Assembly: GCA_002869535.1 (NCBI GenBank)
Contig: PKUK01000001.1
Span: 1 to 64,000, forward strand
Length of the DNA stretch: 64,000 nt
Reading direction: 5' to 3'
Origin: Arcobacter sp.
Lineage (GTDB): Bacteria; Campylobacterota; Campylobacteria; Campylobacterales; Arcobacteraceae
In this document: piece by piece, positions 1-8,025 of the stretch
How the letters are laid out: the number at the start of each line of letters is the position of its first letter
Position numbering within the stretch: the stretch's first letter is position 1
The notes under the pieces: generated by a model
Databases searched by the model: none
Told to the model about the DNA's origin: nothing
The model's input: only the letters and a program-made list of their open reading frames with translations
Position numbers and translations under genes: made by a program

Positions 1-1
1 A

Positions 2-700
2 GGAGTTGCCTTGTTGTTTAATATTAAATTGCCAATCAACTTTAATAGCCCGTATAAAGCATTGAATATACAAGATTTCTGGAGAAGATGGCATATTACA
101 CTATCTCGATTTCTAAGAGATTATGTCTATATTCCATTAGGTGGAAATAAAAAGGGAAGCTTTAGAACGTATAATAACTTGTTAGCAACATTTGTAATAG
201 GTGGTTTGTGGCATGGAGCAGGATGGACATTTGTATTTTGGGGTTTTTTGCATGGAGTAGCTTTGATTATTCATCGAGTATGGAGTAACTTAGGGTTTGC
301 TATGTGGAAATGGTTAGCTTGGTTGATAACGTTTAATTTTGTGAATATAGCTTGGGTCTTTTTTAGAGCCAAAGAGTGGGATGATGCTATTAAAGTCTTA
401 GGGGCTATGTTTAGTTTAGATAATATTGTTTTACCAGAGAAGTATTTTAAGTTTTTAGAGGCTTATAATGGGCTGTATTTTAACTATGGAATCGTATATG
501 AAAATATAATGGGTAAAAATAAAACGACGGCATTTATTTTGGTATGTTTTATATTAGTTTTACTATTTAAGAACTCTATGGAAAAAAAAGAAACATTTTT
601 TAATAAGCCGTATCTAAATTCATTGGTTTTTATTGTTTTTTCATTGTATATCATTTCAATTATGAGTAAATACTCAGAATTTTTATATTTTAATTTTTAG
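2..700 (+). CDS. MBOAT-family O-acyltransferase, C-terminal part (AlgI-like)
   Basis: The reading frame is open to the left edge, so the gene begins outside the window and only about 232 residues are seen. The sequence has the hallmark MBOAT/AlgI segment near its start: 'DFWRRWHITLS' followed by 'RDYVYIPLGGN', then the conserved 'GGLWHGAGW' motif whose histidine is the predicted catalytic residue. Several hydrophobic segments follow. In this family the protein moves acyl (usually acetyl) groups across the inner membrane to exported polysaccharides. The next gene, 8 bases downstream, encodes an AlgX/AlgJ-like SGNH protein, the usual partner. The substrate polysaccharide cannot be told from the sequence. 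Confidence 0.9.
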   Translation, partial: GVALLFNIKLPINFNSPYKALNIQDFWRRWHITLSRFLRDYVYIPLGGNKKGSFRTYNNLLATFVIGGLWHGAGWTFVFWGFLHGVALIIHRVWSNLGFAMWKWLAWLITFNFVNIAWVFFRAKEWDDAIKVLGAMFSLDNIVLPEKYFKFLEAYNGLYFNYGIVYENIMGKNKTTAFILVCFILVLLFKNSMEKKETFFNKPYLNSLVFIVFSLYIISIMSKYSEFLYFNF

Positions 701-708
701 GGAGATAT

Positions 709-1809
709 ATGGATAAGTATAGAAAAATTACATATTTCTGGATAATTGCATTATTGATTCTACTGTTATTTCATATTACAACGTATTTTGTGTATACAAG
801 TGTAGTTTATCCTAATCCTGATGACAATAAATATATAGGGGATTTAGGAAGAACAAGTTACATGGTAGATATTTTACATGAAAGACCAATAAATAAACAA
901 ACCTTCACTAAGTCATATATAGATTTTAAAGATTATAATGGTGGAAAGGTTGACTTAGTTACTATAGGGGACTCTTTCTCCCAAGGTATGGGCTTCGGTT
1001 TAAATCGTTTTTATCAAGATTATATAGTTAATGAGTATAATTTAAAAGTTTTGAATATTCAACAGTTATCAGGTACAGACAATTATATAGAAACAATTGT
1101 TCTATTAGCTAATTCAAACTATCTGAAAACTATAGGTGTTAAATATATCTTAATAGAATCTGTACAGCGTGAAGCATTAGAAAGATTGACAAAAAGAGTG
1201 AATTTTTTTAAAATAAGTAAAAATGAAAATTTCACTTCTTTAATAAACAATCAAAAAGAAATATATAATATAAACTCCTTATCTGAAAATAAGATAACTA
1301 TGATTAATAATTTGAATATCAATGCTTTAAAATATAATTTAAAGTATTTTTTTAGTGGGTATGGTTCTTTTGGAAGTTTTTACAGAGAAAAATTAAATCA
1401 AAAGTTTTTTACAGCTAAATCCTCTTCAGATATAATGTTTTATGCAGATGATATAAATAAGTTATCACTTGAGAATGTAGAGAATATTAAATTATTAAAT
1501 TATAATTTAAATAGATTATCTGATATTTTAGAAAAACAAAATATAAAGCTTATTTTTATGCCAGCAGTAGATAAATATAATTTATATAGAAAATATATCA
1601 TAAATCAAGAATATCCTAAAAGTTTATTTTTTGAAGATTTAAGAAGTTTATCAAAAAAATATTACTTTATTGATACAAAAGAAATATTGGAAAAAGAGTT
1701 GAAGAAAGGAGTAATCGACTTATTTTATAGTGATGATACTCATTGGTCATATAAAGCAAGTGAGATAATTATTCAAGATGATTTATTTAGAAGTATTGTA
1801 CAAGATTAA
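709..1809 (+). CDS. Membrane-anchored SGNH/AlgX-AlgJ-like protein
   Basis: 366 residues with one N-terminal membrane segment (about residues 8-30) and a periplasmic domain. 'TIGDSFSQG' matches the nucleophile block of SGNH/AlgX-type acetyltransferases, and 'SDDTHWS' near the C-terminus supplies the Asp-x-x-His pair, so the catalytic triad looks complete. It follows the MBOAT gene by 8 bases with 'ggagat' as ribosome binding site at 701-706, which suggests one transcript. The likely role is acetylation of a surface or exported polysaccharide together with the MBOAT protein. Arginine is mostly AGA here, unlike the glycan genes that follow. Confidence 0.8.
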   Translation: MDKYRKITYFWIIALLILLLFHITTYFVYTSVVYPNPDDNKYIGDLGRTSYMVDILHERPINKQTFTKSYIDFKDYNGGKVDLVTIGDSFSQGMGFGLNRFYQDYIVNEYNLKVLNIQQLSGTDNYIETIVLLANSNYLKTIGVKYILIESVQREALERLTKRVNFFKISKNENFTSLINNQKEIYNINSLSENKITMINNLNINALKYNLKYFFSGYGSFGSFYREKLNQKFFTAKSSSDIMFYADDINKLSLENVENIKLLNYNLNRLSDILEKQNIKLIFMPAVDKYNLYRKYIINQEYPKSLFFEDLRSLSKKYYFIDTKEILEKELKKGVIDLFYSDDTHWSYKASEIIIQDDLFRSIVQD

Positions 1810-1845
1810 ATAGACAAACTTCCTAATCTTTGATTTTATATAAAT

Positions 1846-1882
1846 AAAAGTTACTTTACTTTAATTAACTAAAGGTACTTTT
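1846..1882. terminator. Possible bidirectional terminator hairpin
   Basis: Imperfect inverted repeat between convergent genes: AAAAGT at 1846-1851 pairs with ACTTTT at 1877-1882, with a second inner pairing CTTTA/TAAAG. The stem is AT-rich and interrupted, so the call is weak and rests mostly on position. Confidence 0.35.
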
Positions 1883-1897
1883 GTGTTCTTTAGAAAG

Positions 1898-2722
1898 TTA
1901 TGAATAACTATTTAGACCTTTGGAACATTGATACTGTTTATTTATTTTATTTGTTTGAATTTGGTCCATCATATCACGCTTAAAAGTTCCACTCTTTCTT
2001 TTATGAAAGAGATGAAACTGGTTAGCAATGTATTTTGCAGAAACTATTTTATACCCTAAACCTTTAAAACGCCATTCGAGGTCTGTATCGCTGGCATATG
2101 CTGAGTTTCCAAGTGCTTCATCAAATCCATTAATATCGTATATGGCTTGGCGATAACATGAAAAGTTACAGCCTAAAAGAGGTAACTCTTTTTTCCTTCG
2201 TTTTAAAAGAGAGTGAATCAATCCATGGGGCTTTATTCTTAATCCCTCTTCTGTATGCTTCTCCTCTTTTGCATCATTTGCAATATCAAAATATTTGCGA
2301 ATAAAGTTTTTTTCAAGCCATAATGCAGTGATTTTTTTATGTCTTAACATGGTTGAGTATTTAGGTCCCAAGTTCACACGACGACCCGATACAATACTTT
2401 TTTCAGAAGAAACAGCAAGGTGTTTTTCTATAAAATCAATGTATAAAGTACAATCCCCATCTATAAATATCAAATACTCTCCTGAAGATGCTCTGATACC
2501 TTGGTTTTGAGAGTTTGATTTTCTTACTCCATTATCTTCTTGCGTGGTATGCTTTATATCCAAGTCTTTTACAGTAGCTACAAATGTTTTCATCTCTTCA
2601 GACTTTCCATCTTCAGCAATGATGACCTCAAAGTTTTTATAAGTTTGATGTCTGAGTGACTCAATGATGAGTTCTAGAGCCTCAACATCTTTATACACTG
2701 CTATTATAATACTGACTTTCAT
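1898..2722 (-). CDS. Glycosyltransferase family 2 protein
   Basis: 274 residues. The N-terminus 'MKVSIIIAVYKD' with 'IIAEDG' and, further on, 'FIDGDC' (the DxD-type metal/nucleotide-sugar site) is a GT-A fold GT2 enzyme. The C-terminal part with 'ASDTDLEWRFKGLGYK' is typical of the extra galactosyltransferase-like C domain in this family. It overlaps the start of the upstream glycosyltransferase gene by 4 bases (ATGA), so the two are translationally coupled. It is probably cytoplasmic and adds a sugar to a lipopolysaccharide-core or capsule intermediate. About half of its arginine codons are CGN, unlike the rest of the window. Donor and acceptor are unknown. Confidence 0.88.
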   Translation of the reverse strand: MKVSIIIAVYKDVEALELIIESLRHQTYKNFEVIIAEDGKSEEMKTFVATVKDLDIKHTTQEDNGVRKSNSQNQGIRASSGEYLIFIDGDCTLYIDFIEKHLAVSSEKSIVSGRRVNLGPKYSTMLRHKKITALWLEKNFIRKYFDIANDAKEEKHTEEGLRIKPHGLIHSLLKRRKKELPLLGCNFSCYRQAIYDINGFDEALGNSAYASDTDLEWRFKGLGYKIVSAKYIANQFHLFHKRKSGTFKRDMMDQIQTNKINKQYQCSKGLNSYS

Positions 2723-3771
2723 AGATTCTCCAATATATTTTTAAAAGCTTGAAACTGTGTCTGACTGTCAAAATATAAATTGGCTTTTTCTTTACCTTTT
2801 TGTGCCAACTGTTGTTGAAGTTGAGTGTCATTGACAACGAGGCTTAGCTTATTATATAAATCTTCACTGTCCATACTTTCAAAAAGCAAACCATTTTCAT
2901 TGTCATCAATGATTTCAATGGGTCCCCCTTGGTTACTTCCTAAAACACAAATACCACACTTCATGGCTTCAATTAAAACCAATCCAAATGTTTCTTTTTG
3001 TGTAGCTAAAACCAAGCATGAAGCAATTTGCATTAAGTCACTTACATTATTAATAAATCCTGTAAAAACATCTTTTGGGTATTTTGTTTTTAGTTCAGTC
3101 AAATAGGCTTCATCCATCGCATGTCCAATTACTAAAGTCTTAGCCTTAAGTCCATTTTGACGTAACTTTTCAACTGCTTCTAGGACAATGTGTTGTCCTT
3201 TTGGTTTCTCAATTCGTCCTACAATAGCAACTGTAAATTCCTCTTTTAAGTTATATCTTTCTTTGAGCTCTTTTTTGTCTTCATCACTTAGTGGAGAAGG
3301 AGTACTAGCACCAATATAGCACGTTTTGATTTGGGGTCTCACTGAAGCTGGGATAAACTCATTGAGTTGGTCTTTGACTAAATGAGTCACAGCAATCATG
3401 GTATCTATATTTTTGTATAAAAATTTATGGTAAAAATCACTTTTAAAACGTGTCATATGCATGTGTCGCGTTTGTACAATTTTAGGTTTTCTTTTAGAAA
3501 GCAATTTTGCAAGTACGACGGTGGGGATATCTTTTGTCCAATGCAAGTGTACAATATCGATTTCATTTTCATCTATGATTTTTGCTAAAGGAAAGAAACT
3601 TCGACGTCCAATTTTCTTATATGTATAAGGGCTGTCTTTAAAAAAAGTTTCCAGTTTGGAAGTGCTATTAATAACCACAAGGGAGTTCAGATGTTGAGCC
3701 AGGTTTTTAACATGAAGTTCAAGTCCACCCAAATCAGGAGAAAGACAAATTTCTAAAATATTTTTATTCAA
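2719..3771 (-). CDS. Glycosyltransferase family 4 protein
   Basis: 350 residues with the two-domain GT-B architecture. The N-terminal domain opens with 'SPDLGGLELHVKNLAQHL' (glycine-rich acceptor loop). The C-terminal donor domain has 'VAIVGRIEKPKGQ' and the 'ETFGLVLIEAMKCG' E-x7-E block that binds the nucleotide sugar. The chosen start is a TTG at 3771, with 'AAAGG' about 11 bases upstream on the minus strand. It is the first gene of a two-gene minus-strand unit with the GT2 gene and diverges from the plus-strand core locus at 3847. The product probably belongs to the same glycan pathway; its sugar specificity is not readable. Confidence 0.88.
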   Translation of the reverse strand: MNKNILEICLSPDLGGLELHVKNLAQHLNSLVVINSTSKLETFFKDSPYTYKKIGRRSFFPLAKIIDENEIDIVHLHWTKDIPTVVLAKLLSKRKPKIVQTRHMHMTRFKSDFYHKFLYKNIDTMIAVTHLVKDQLNEFIPASVRPQIKTCYIGASTPSPLSDEDKKELKERYNLKEEFTVAIVGRIEKPKGQHIVLEAVEKLRQNGLKAKTLVIGHAMDEAYLTELKTKYPKDVFTGFINNVSDLMQIASCLVLATQKETFGLVLIEAMKCGICVLGSNQGGPIEIIDDNENGLLFESMDSEDLYNKLSLVVNDTQLQQQLAQKGKEKANLYFDSQTQFQAFKNILENL

Positions 3772-3790
3772 TTGATAAGATACCTTTTGT

Positions 3791-3796
3791 TATAAT
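3791..3796 (+). promoter_or_regulatory. Candidate -10 box for the 3847-9818 glycan operon
   Basis: A perfect TATAAT lies 51 bases before the first plus-strand gene of the glycan locus, in the gap between divergent genes. Campylobacterota promoters often lack a clear -35 hexamer, and none is obvious here. No promoter as good is apparent in the tightly packed genes downstream. Confidence 0.5.
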
Positions 3797-3846
3797 GTTT
3801 GCATTTTAACGAAATATAAATTATTTTTAACTAAGAAGTGAAACCA

Positions 3847-4587
3847 ATGCAATATAAACTAAACAGTGGGTTTGAAAAATTTGAACCTTTTATTAAAAAC
3901 ATACAATCGCATTTTAAACAAATAAATGGAAATATCCATAAAGCACGAAATGAACTTAAAATTTTAAATTGGAATGACACTTCGGTGGTTGTTAAGTCTT
4001 TTAAAGTCCCACATTTTATCAATAAGATTGTTTACACGTTTTTCAAAGATACAAAAGCCAAGAAATCGTATGACTACTCGATAAAAATTGGAGATTTTAC
4101 TCCCACTCCTATTGCATACGTGACATTTTATAAAGGAGGTTTACTTAATGAAAGTTATTTTATCAGTGAAGAGTTTAAATATGACTTTACGATACGTGAA
4201 CCACTTTTAGAAGAGAATTTTGAAGACAAAGAAGAGGTCTTTAAACAGTTTGCCCAATTCACCTATTCTTTGCATGAAAATGGCATCCTTCATCAAGATT
4301 ATTCCCCTGGAAATATCTTAATTAAAAAAGAGGGAAGTATCTATACTTTTAAGATTGTGGACATCAATCGAATGCAGTTTATAAGCTTGAGTTTAGAGCA
4401 ACGACTTAAAAACTTTTGTAAATTGTGGGCAAAAGATAAAGACCTTGAAATCATAGCAACAGCATATGCTAAATGTATCAAAGAAAAAGAGCAGATGTGT
4501 GTAGAATTGGCATTGCAATATTCGCAACACCATAAAAATAAAATCAATTTTAAAAAGCGTCTAAAAGGGATTGAAGTTGTTGATTAA
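3847..4587 (+). CDS. Lipopolysaccharide-core kinase-like protein (Kdo/WaaP-type kinase fold)
   Basis: 246 residues. A protein-kinase-like catalytic loop is visible: 'HQDYSPGNILI' with H149, D151 and N156, followed by 'FKIVDINRM', which stands where the metal-binding DFG would be. This pattern is that of the WaaP/KdkA/InaA-type lipopolysaccharide kinases, which phosphorylate core heptose or Kdo at the cytoplasmic face. The ATG at 3847 was preferred to a GTG three codons upstream because 'aagaag' sits at usable distance. It overlaps the deacetylase gene by 17 bases and is first in the operon. The exact sugar phosphorylated is an inference. Confidence 0.72.
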   Translation: MQYKLNSGFEKFEPFIKNIQSHFKQINGNIHKARNELKILNWNDTSVVVKSFKVPHFINKIVYTFFKDTKAKKSYDYSIKIGDFTPTPIAYVTFYKGGLLNESYFISEEFKYDFTIREPLLEENFEDKEEVFKQFAQFTYSLHENGILHQDYSPGNILIKKEGSIYTFKIVDINRMQFISLSLEQRLKNFCKLWAKDKDLEIIATAYAKCIKEKEQMCVELALQYSQHHKNKINFKKRLKGIEVVD

Positions 4588-5296
4588 TCTTATGTATCAT
4601 CATGTCAACAGTGACAGATGCAGTAATAACATAGAAGTTTTTGAAAAACATATGCAGTACATTGCTTCTCATTTTCAAACCACCTTTCCTACAAAAAAAG
4701 AACTCAAAGGAAAATACGCTTGCTTAGTTTTTGATGATGCGTATGCGGATTTTTATTATTTAACTTTTCCTATTTTAAAAAAGTACAACATTAAAGCTTT
4801 ATTGGCTGTGCCCACGAAGTACATTTTGGATGTATGTAGCCAAACACCTGAGGTACGAATGTCCTTTGAACATAATGATGAGTTTAAAAACTATGAAAAA
4901 GGTACATTTTGTACTTTTAAAGAAATGAAAGAGATGATTGAGAGTGGTTTGGTGCAAATCGCGTCCCATTCACATACCCATACGAATCTTTTAGAAGAGG
5001 ATGTAAATATAAAAGAGGAGTTAATACTTTCTCAACAAATTTTAGAAGAGAAACTCAGCATCAAAGTAGAGAGTTTTGTATTTCCTTTTGGAAAATACAA
5101 TGATGCCATCGCAACAGAGACACTCAATTATTATACATATGCTTTTAGAATTGGCAATGCTATTCATAAAGATTTTTCAGGAATAAAAGGTATCAACTAT
5201 CGTGTTGATGCTGATGGTTTAAGCACTGCTGATGAAATCTTTACATTCAAAAAGCAATTGGGTTATAAGTTCAAAGCTTTTATCAAATCATTTTAG
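4571..5296 (+). CDS. Polysaccharide deacetylase family protein (NodB fold)
   Basis: 241 residues. 'MYHHV' at the N-terminus, 'LVFDDAYADF' (the general-base and metal Asp pair) and 'ASHSHTHTNL' (the His-x3-His-type metal ligands) identify a carbohydrate esterase 4/NodB deacetylase. No signal peptide is seen, so it may act on a cytoplasmic lipid-linked intermediate. It starts with TTG at 4571, inside the end of the kinase gene, and other TTG/ATG codons a few positions on (4577, 4580, 4592) are possible. Its position within a core-glycan operon suggests N- or O-deacetylation of a core sugar. Confidence 0.8.
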   Translation: MKLLINLMYHHVNSDRCSNNIEVFEKHMQYIASHFQTTFPTKKELKGKYACLVFDDAYADFYYLTFPILKKYNIKALLAVPTKYILDVCSQTPEVRMSFEHNDEFKNYEKGTFCTFKEMKEMIESGLVQIASHSHTHTNLLEEDVNIKEELILSQQILEEKLSIKVESFVFPFGKYNDAIATETLNYYTYAFRIGNAIHKDFSGIKGINYRVDADGLSTADEIFTFKKQLGYKFKAFIKSF

Positions 5297-5303
5297 GATA
5301 GTT

Positions 5304-6053
5304 ATGAATATAAGTGCCGTAGTATTAGCAAAAAACAACGAAAATACCATACGAAGAACATTAAAGAGCCTAAAAGGTTTCAGTGATGTGGTTGTCTATG
5401 ACAATGGTTCAACAGATACCACTATGAATATTGCACAAGAGTTTTCAAATGTTAACTTGATTCAAGGTGAGTTTAAAGGATTTGGATGGACTAAAAACCA
5501 TGCAGCTTCATTTGCTAAAAATGATTGGATACTCATCATTGACAGTGATGAAGTCGTGGATAAAGAACTCTTTGAAACACTGCAAAACAAAATCTTGGAT
5601 GAAAAGTGTGTCTATAAACTGAACTTTAAAGCCTTTTACAAAGAGATTCAAGTGAAGTATTGTGGTTGGAACAATCAAAAAATCAAACGCCTCTACAACA
5701 AAAAATGTACACAATACAACAGCAACGATGTGCATGAAGATATTATTACTGATGGGTTTAAGATTGAAGAGTTAAAAGGTAATGTCGAACATTACAGCTA
5801 TCACTCAATTTCACAATTTGTGATTAAAGCCGACCACTACTCAACACTTTTTGCACAAAACAATGCAGGGAAGAAAAAATCTTCTCCTGCAAAAGCTTAT
5901 TTCAATGGGTTTTATTCGTTTATACGTACCTATATATTTAAACGTGGATTTTTAGATGGCTATGTGGGATTGATCATCGCTTTTTCTCATATGGTTACAA
6001 ACTTTTATAAATACATCAAACTGTATGAAGCCAACAAAGAGTTGAAAAAATGA
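5304..6053 (+). CDS. Glycosyltransferase family 2, WaaE/KdtX-like
   Basis: 249 residues from the ATG at 5304. A longer upstream reading is possible but would begin inside the deacetylase gene, and 'aggata' at 5295-5300 marks this start. The N-terminus 'ISAVVLAKNNENTIRRTLKSL', with 'YDNGSTD', 'WTKNHAAS' and 'LIIDSDEVV', is the pattern of the WaaE/KdtX group of lipopolysaccharide inner-core glucosyltransferases. The C-terminus has amphipathic or hydrophobic stretches suggesting membrane association. The stop overlaps the next start by 4 bases (ATGA), so the genes are coupled. Assignment as a core glucosyltransferase is by family resemblance. Confidence 0.82.
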   Translation: MNISAVVLAKNNENTIRRTLKSLKGFSDVVVYDNGSTDTTMNIAQEFSNVNLIQGEFKGFGWTKNHAASFAKNDWILIIDSDEVVDKELFETLQNKILDEKCVYKLNFKAFYKEIQVKYCGWNNQKIKRLYNKKCTQYNSNDVHEDIITDGFKIEELKGNVEHYSYHSISQFVIKADHYSTLFAQNNAGKKKSSPAKAYFNGFYSFIRTYIFKRGFLDGYVGLIIAFSHMVTNFYKYIKLYEANKELKK

Positions 6054-6967
6054 ATTTACTCATAACACGACATGACAAAATAGGGGACTTTATTGTGACC
6101 TTGCCTTTATTTAAAGCCATTAAAGAGCAATACCCTCAAACTAAACTCACGTCACTTGTAAGCAAAGTCAACTTTGAATTCGCACAACATATTGAGTTTA
6201 TAGATGATGTGATTTTGTACGACAAGAATGATTTAAATACAACGTTACAAACGATAAAGTCTAAAAAGTTTGATGCCAGTATCAGTGCTTATATCGATAC
6301 TAATTTAGGAAAACTGCTTTTTAAAAGTGGCATTAAAAAAAGAGTCGCACCCGCAACAAAGATTGCTCAATTTTTTTTTAACAAACGGGTGAAACAACGA
6401 CGAAGTCGTGTAGAAAAAACAGAATGGCAATACAACCTTGATTTGGGGTTAAAACTTTTCCCTGATTTGCAAGCAACTTTTTCTAAACCACTTTTAAATA
6501 TCACTTCATCTAAAGAGAAAAAAGTGGTCTTTCACCCAGGATTTGGAGGAAGTAGTGATGGAAACTTAGCACTAGATGACTACATCACCTTAGCAAGAAC
6601 CCTTCAAAACAATGAATATCGTGCAGTGTTTACTTTTGGACCTGATGATGGAGATTCTAAAGAGTACATTCAAGCACATTTAGATTTTGATGCAGAGATT
6701 TTAGACTCTAAGATGTCGTTGTATGAATTTACCCAATTTTTAAGTTCATGTTTTCTGTTTGTCAGTACTTCAACGGGGCCCATGCATTTAGCAGGGGCAG
6801 TCAATACAAAAACGCTTTCATTTTTTGGAGACACACTTTTTGCAAGTGATAAACGCTGGGCAACAATCAGTGAAAAAGAGAACCAAAACAACTTTTTAGT
6901 TCCAGCTGATTATTCCAACGCATTGTATTTGGAAATCGAACAAAGATTAAAAGAGTTGACTTCATGA
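6050..6967 (+). CDS. Glycosyltransferase family 9 (heptosyltransferase-like)
   Basis: 305 residues. 'ITRHDKIGDFIVTLPLFKAI' is the family 9 N-terminal signature and 'STSTGPMHLAGAV' the ADP-heptose-binding region near residue 240. These GT-B enzymes add heptose to the lipopolysaccharide inner core. It is coupled to both neighbours by 4-base overlaps. It is more divergent than the waaF gene downstream, so it could be a WaaQ-type or strain-specific heptosyltransferase. Six of about nine arginines use CGN codons, which is unusual for this window. Confidence 0.85.
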   Translation: MNLLITRHDKIGDFIVTLPLFKAIKEQYPQTKLTSLVSKVNFEFAQHIEFIDDVILYDKNDLNTTLQTIKSKKFDASISAYIDTNLGKLLFKSGIKKRVAPATKIAQFFFNKRVKQRRSRVEKTEWQYNLDLGLKLFPDLQATFSKPLLNITSSKEKKVVFHPGFGGSSDGNLALDDYITLARTLQNNEYRAVFTFGPDDGDSKEYIQAHLDFDAEILDSKMSLYEFTQFLSSCFLFVSTSTGPMHLAGAVNTKTLSFFGDTLFASDKRWATISEKENQNNFLVPADYSNALYLEIEQRLKELTS

Positions 6968-8025
6968 ATCAAGCGCCTTTTTTTTGGGATGAATACTCAG
7001 ACCAGCCGCATGTTATTAAAGATAAAGCGTATAAAAAAGCCATGCGTAAAAGATATGTGTTGGACTATGTCAAACTTCTTCTGAGTTCTTTGATTGTTTT
7101 GCCTTTTGCCATATTAGTGATGAAGTTTTTTTCAAAAAAGCAAAACATTGACAACTCATTTTTTGGAATGGGTGTGAATTTAGATAAAGGCAATGACCAA
7201 CAAGAACTCATAGAAGAGTTGGGCATTAAACACTTAATCATTCGACTTCCTTTGTGGGAGATGGATAAAATCGATGAGTATGTTACATTTGCCCAAAGTT
7301 TTAATGTCCAAAATAAAAAACATATTTTGCTGAATATCATGCAAGACAGAGTACATATTGAAGATGGCAAACTGCTCAAAGAAGATTTAAATATCATTTT
7401 GACTAAGTTTGATGGAATCGTTGATGAGTATCAAATTGGTACCACGATTAATCGTGCCAAATGGGGCTTTTTTAGTGTGAAAGAGTATTTGGATTTTTAC
7501 CTTATTGCGCAAAAATTAAAAAAAGAGCACTTCCCTCACGTTCAACTCATAGGTCCCAGTATGATTGACTTTGAATACTACTACACTATAAGAGCACTGT
7601 TTAATACTTTTAATGTAGAGTTTGATAAAGTAAATGCGCTGTTATATGTAGACAGACGAGGTGGTCCTTCAAATACTCAGTATGGTTTTTTTGATACACA
7701 CAACAAAATTGATTTGTTGTATACTTTGGTGAAACTCTCTTCAAAATGCAAAAGCGATGATGTCTATATCACAGAAGTAAACTGGCCTCTTTCAAACACG
7801 GCACCGTATGCACCTACGAGTGAAAAAGAGTGCGTAAGTTGTGATACCTATACAAAATATATGAAAGAGTATCATGAGATTGCCATAAATACAGGGAAAG
7901 TTCGTCGTGTCTATTGGCATCAACTGATTGCTCCAGGGTATGGTTTGGTGGATAATAGAGAGGGTAAACTCATCAAATTGCCACAATTTTATGCTTACAA
8001 AGAGATGGTACAACACTATGGTTAA
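6964..8025 (+). CDS. Membrane-anchored glycoside-hydrolase-like TIM-barrel protein
   Basis: 353 residues with a cytoplasmic N-terminus of about 35 residues, one membrane segment (about 36-55) and an outside domain from residue 65. The rhythm of the domain ('FFGMGVNLD', 'IIRLPLWE', 'IGPSMIDFE', 'YITEVNWPLS', 'VYWHQLIAPGYGLVD') resembles clan A glycosidases. E271 in 'YITEVNWPL' stands where the nucleophile is expected. The position that normally holds the acid/base 'N-E-P' reads 'QIGTTINRAKWG' and has no acidic residue. It lies between two heptosyltransferase genes, with 4-base and 8-base overlaps. Function is unknown; it may be a glycan-binding or modified-mechanism enzyme of the envelope. Confidence 0.55.
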   Translation: MNQAPFFWDEYSDQPHVIKDKAYKKAMRKRYVLDYVKLLLSSLIVLPFAILVMKFFSKKQNIDNSFFGMGVNLDKGNDQQELIEELGIKHLIIRLPLWEMDKIDEYVTFAQSFNVQNKKHILLNIMQDRVHIEDGKLLKEDLNIILTKFDGIVDEYQIGTTINRAKWGFFSVKEYLDFYLIAQKLKKEHFPHVQLIGPSMIDFEYYYTIRALFNTFNVEFDKVNALLYVDRRGGPSNTQYGFFDTHNKIDLLYTLVKLSSKCKSDDVYITEVNWPLSNTAPYAPTSEKECVSCDTYTKYMKEYHEIAINTGKVRRVYWHQLIAPGYGLVDNREGKLIKLPQFYAYKEMVQHYG

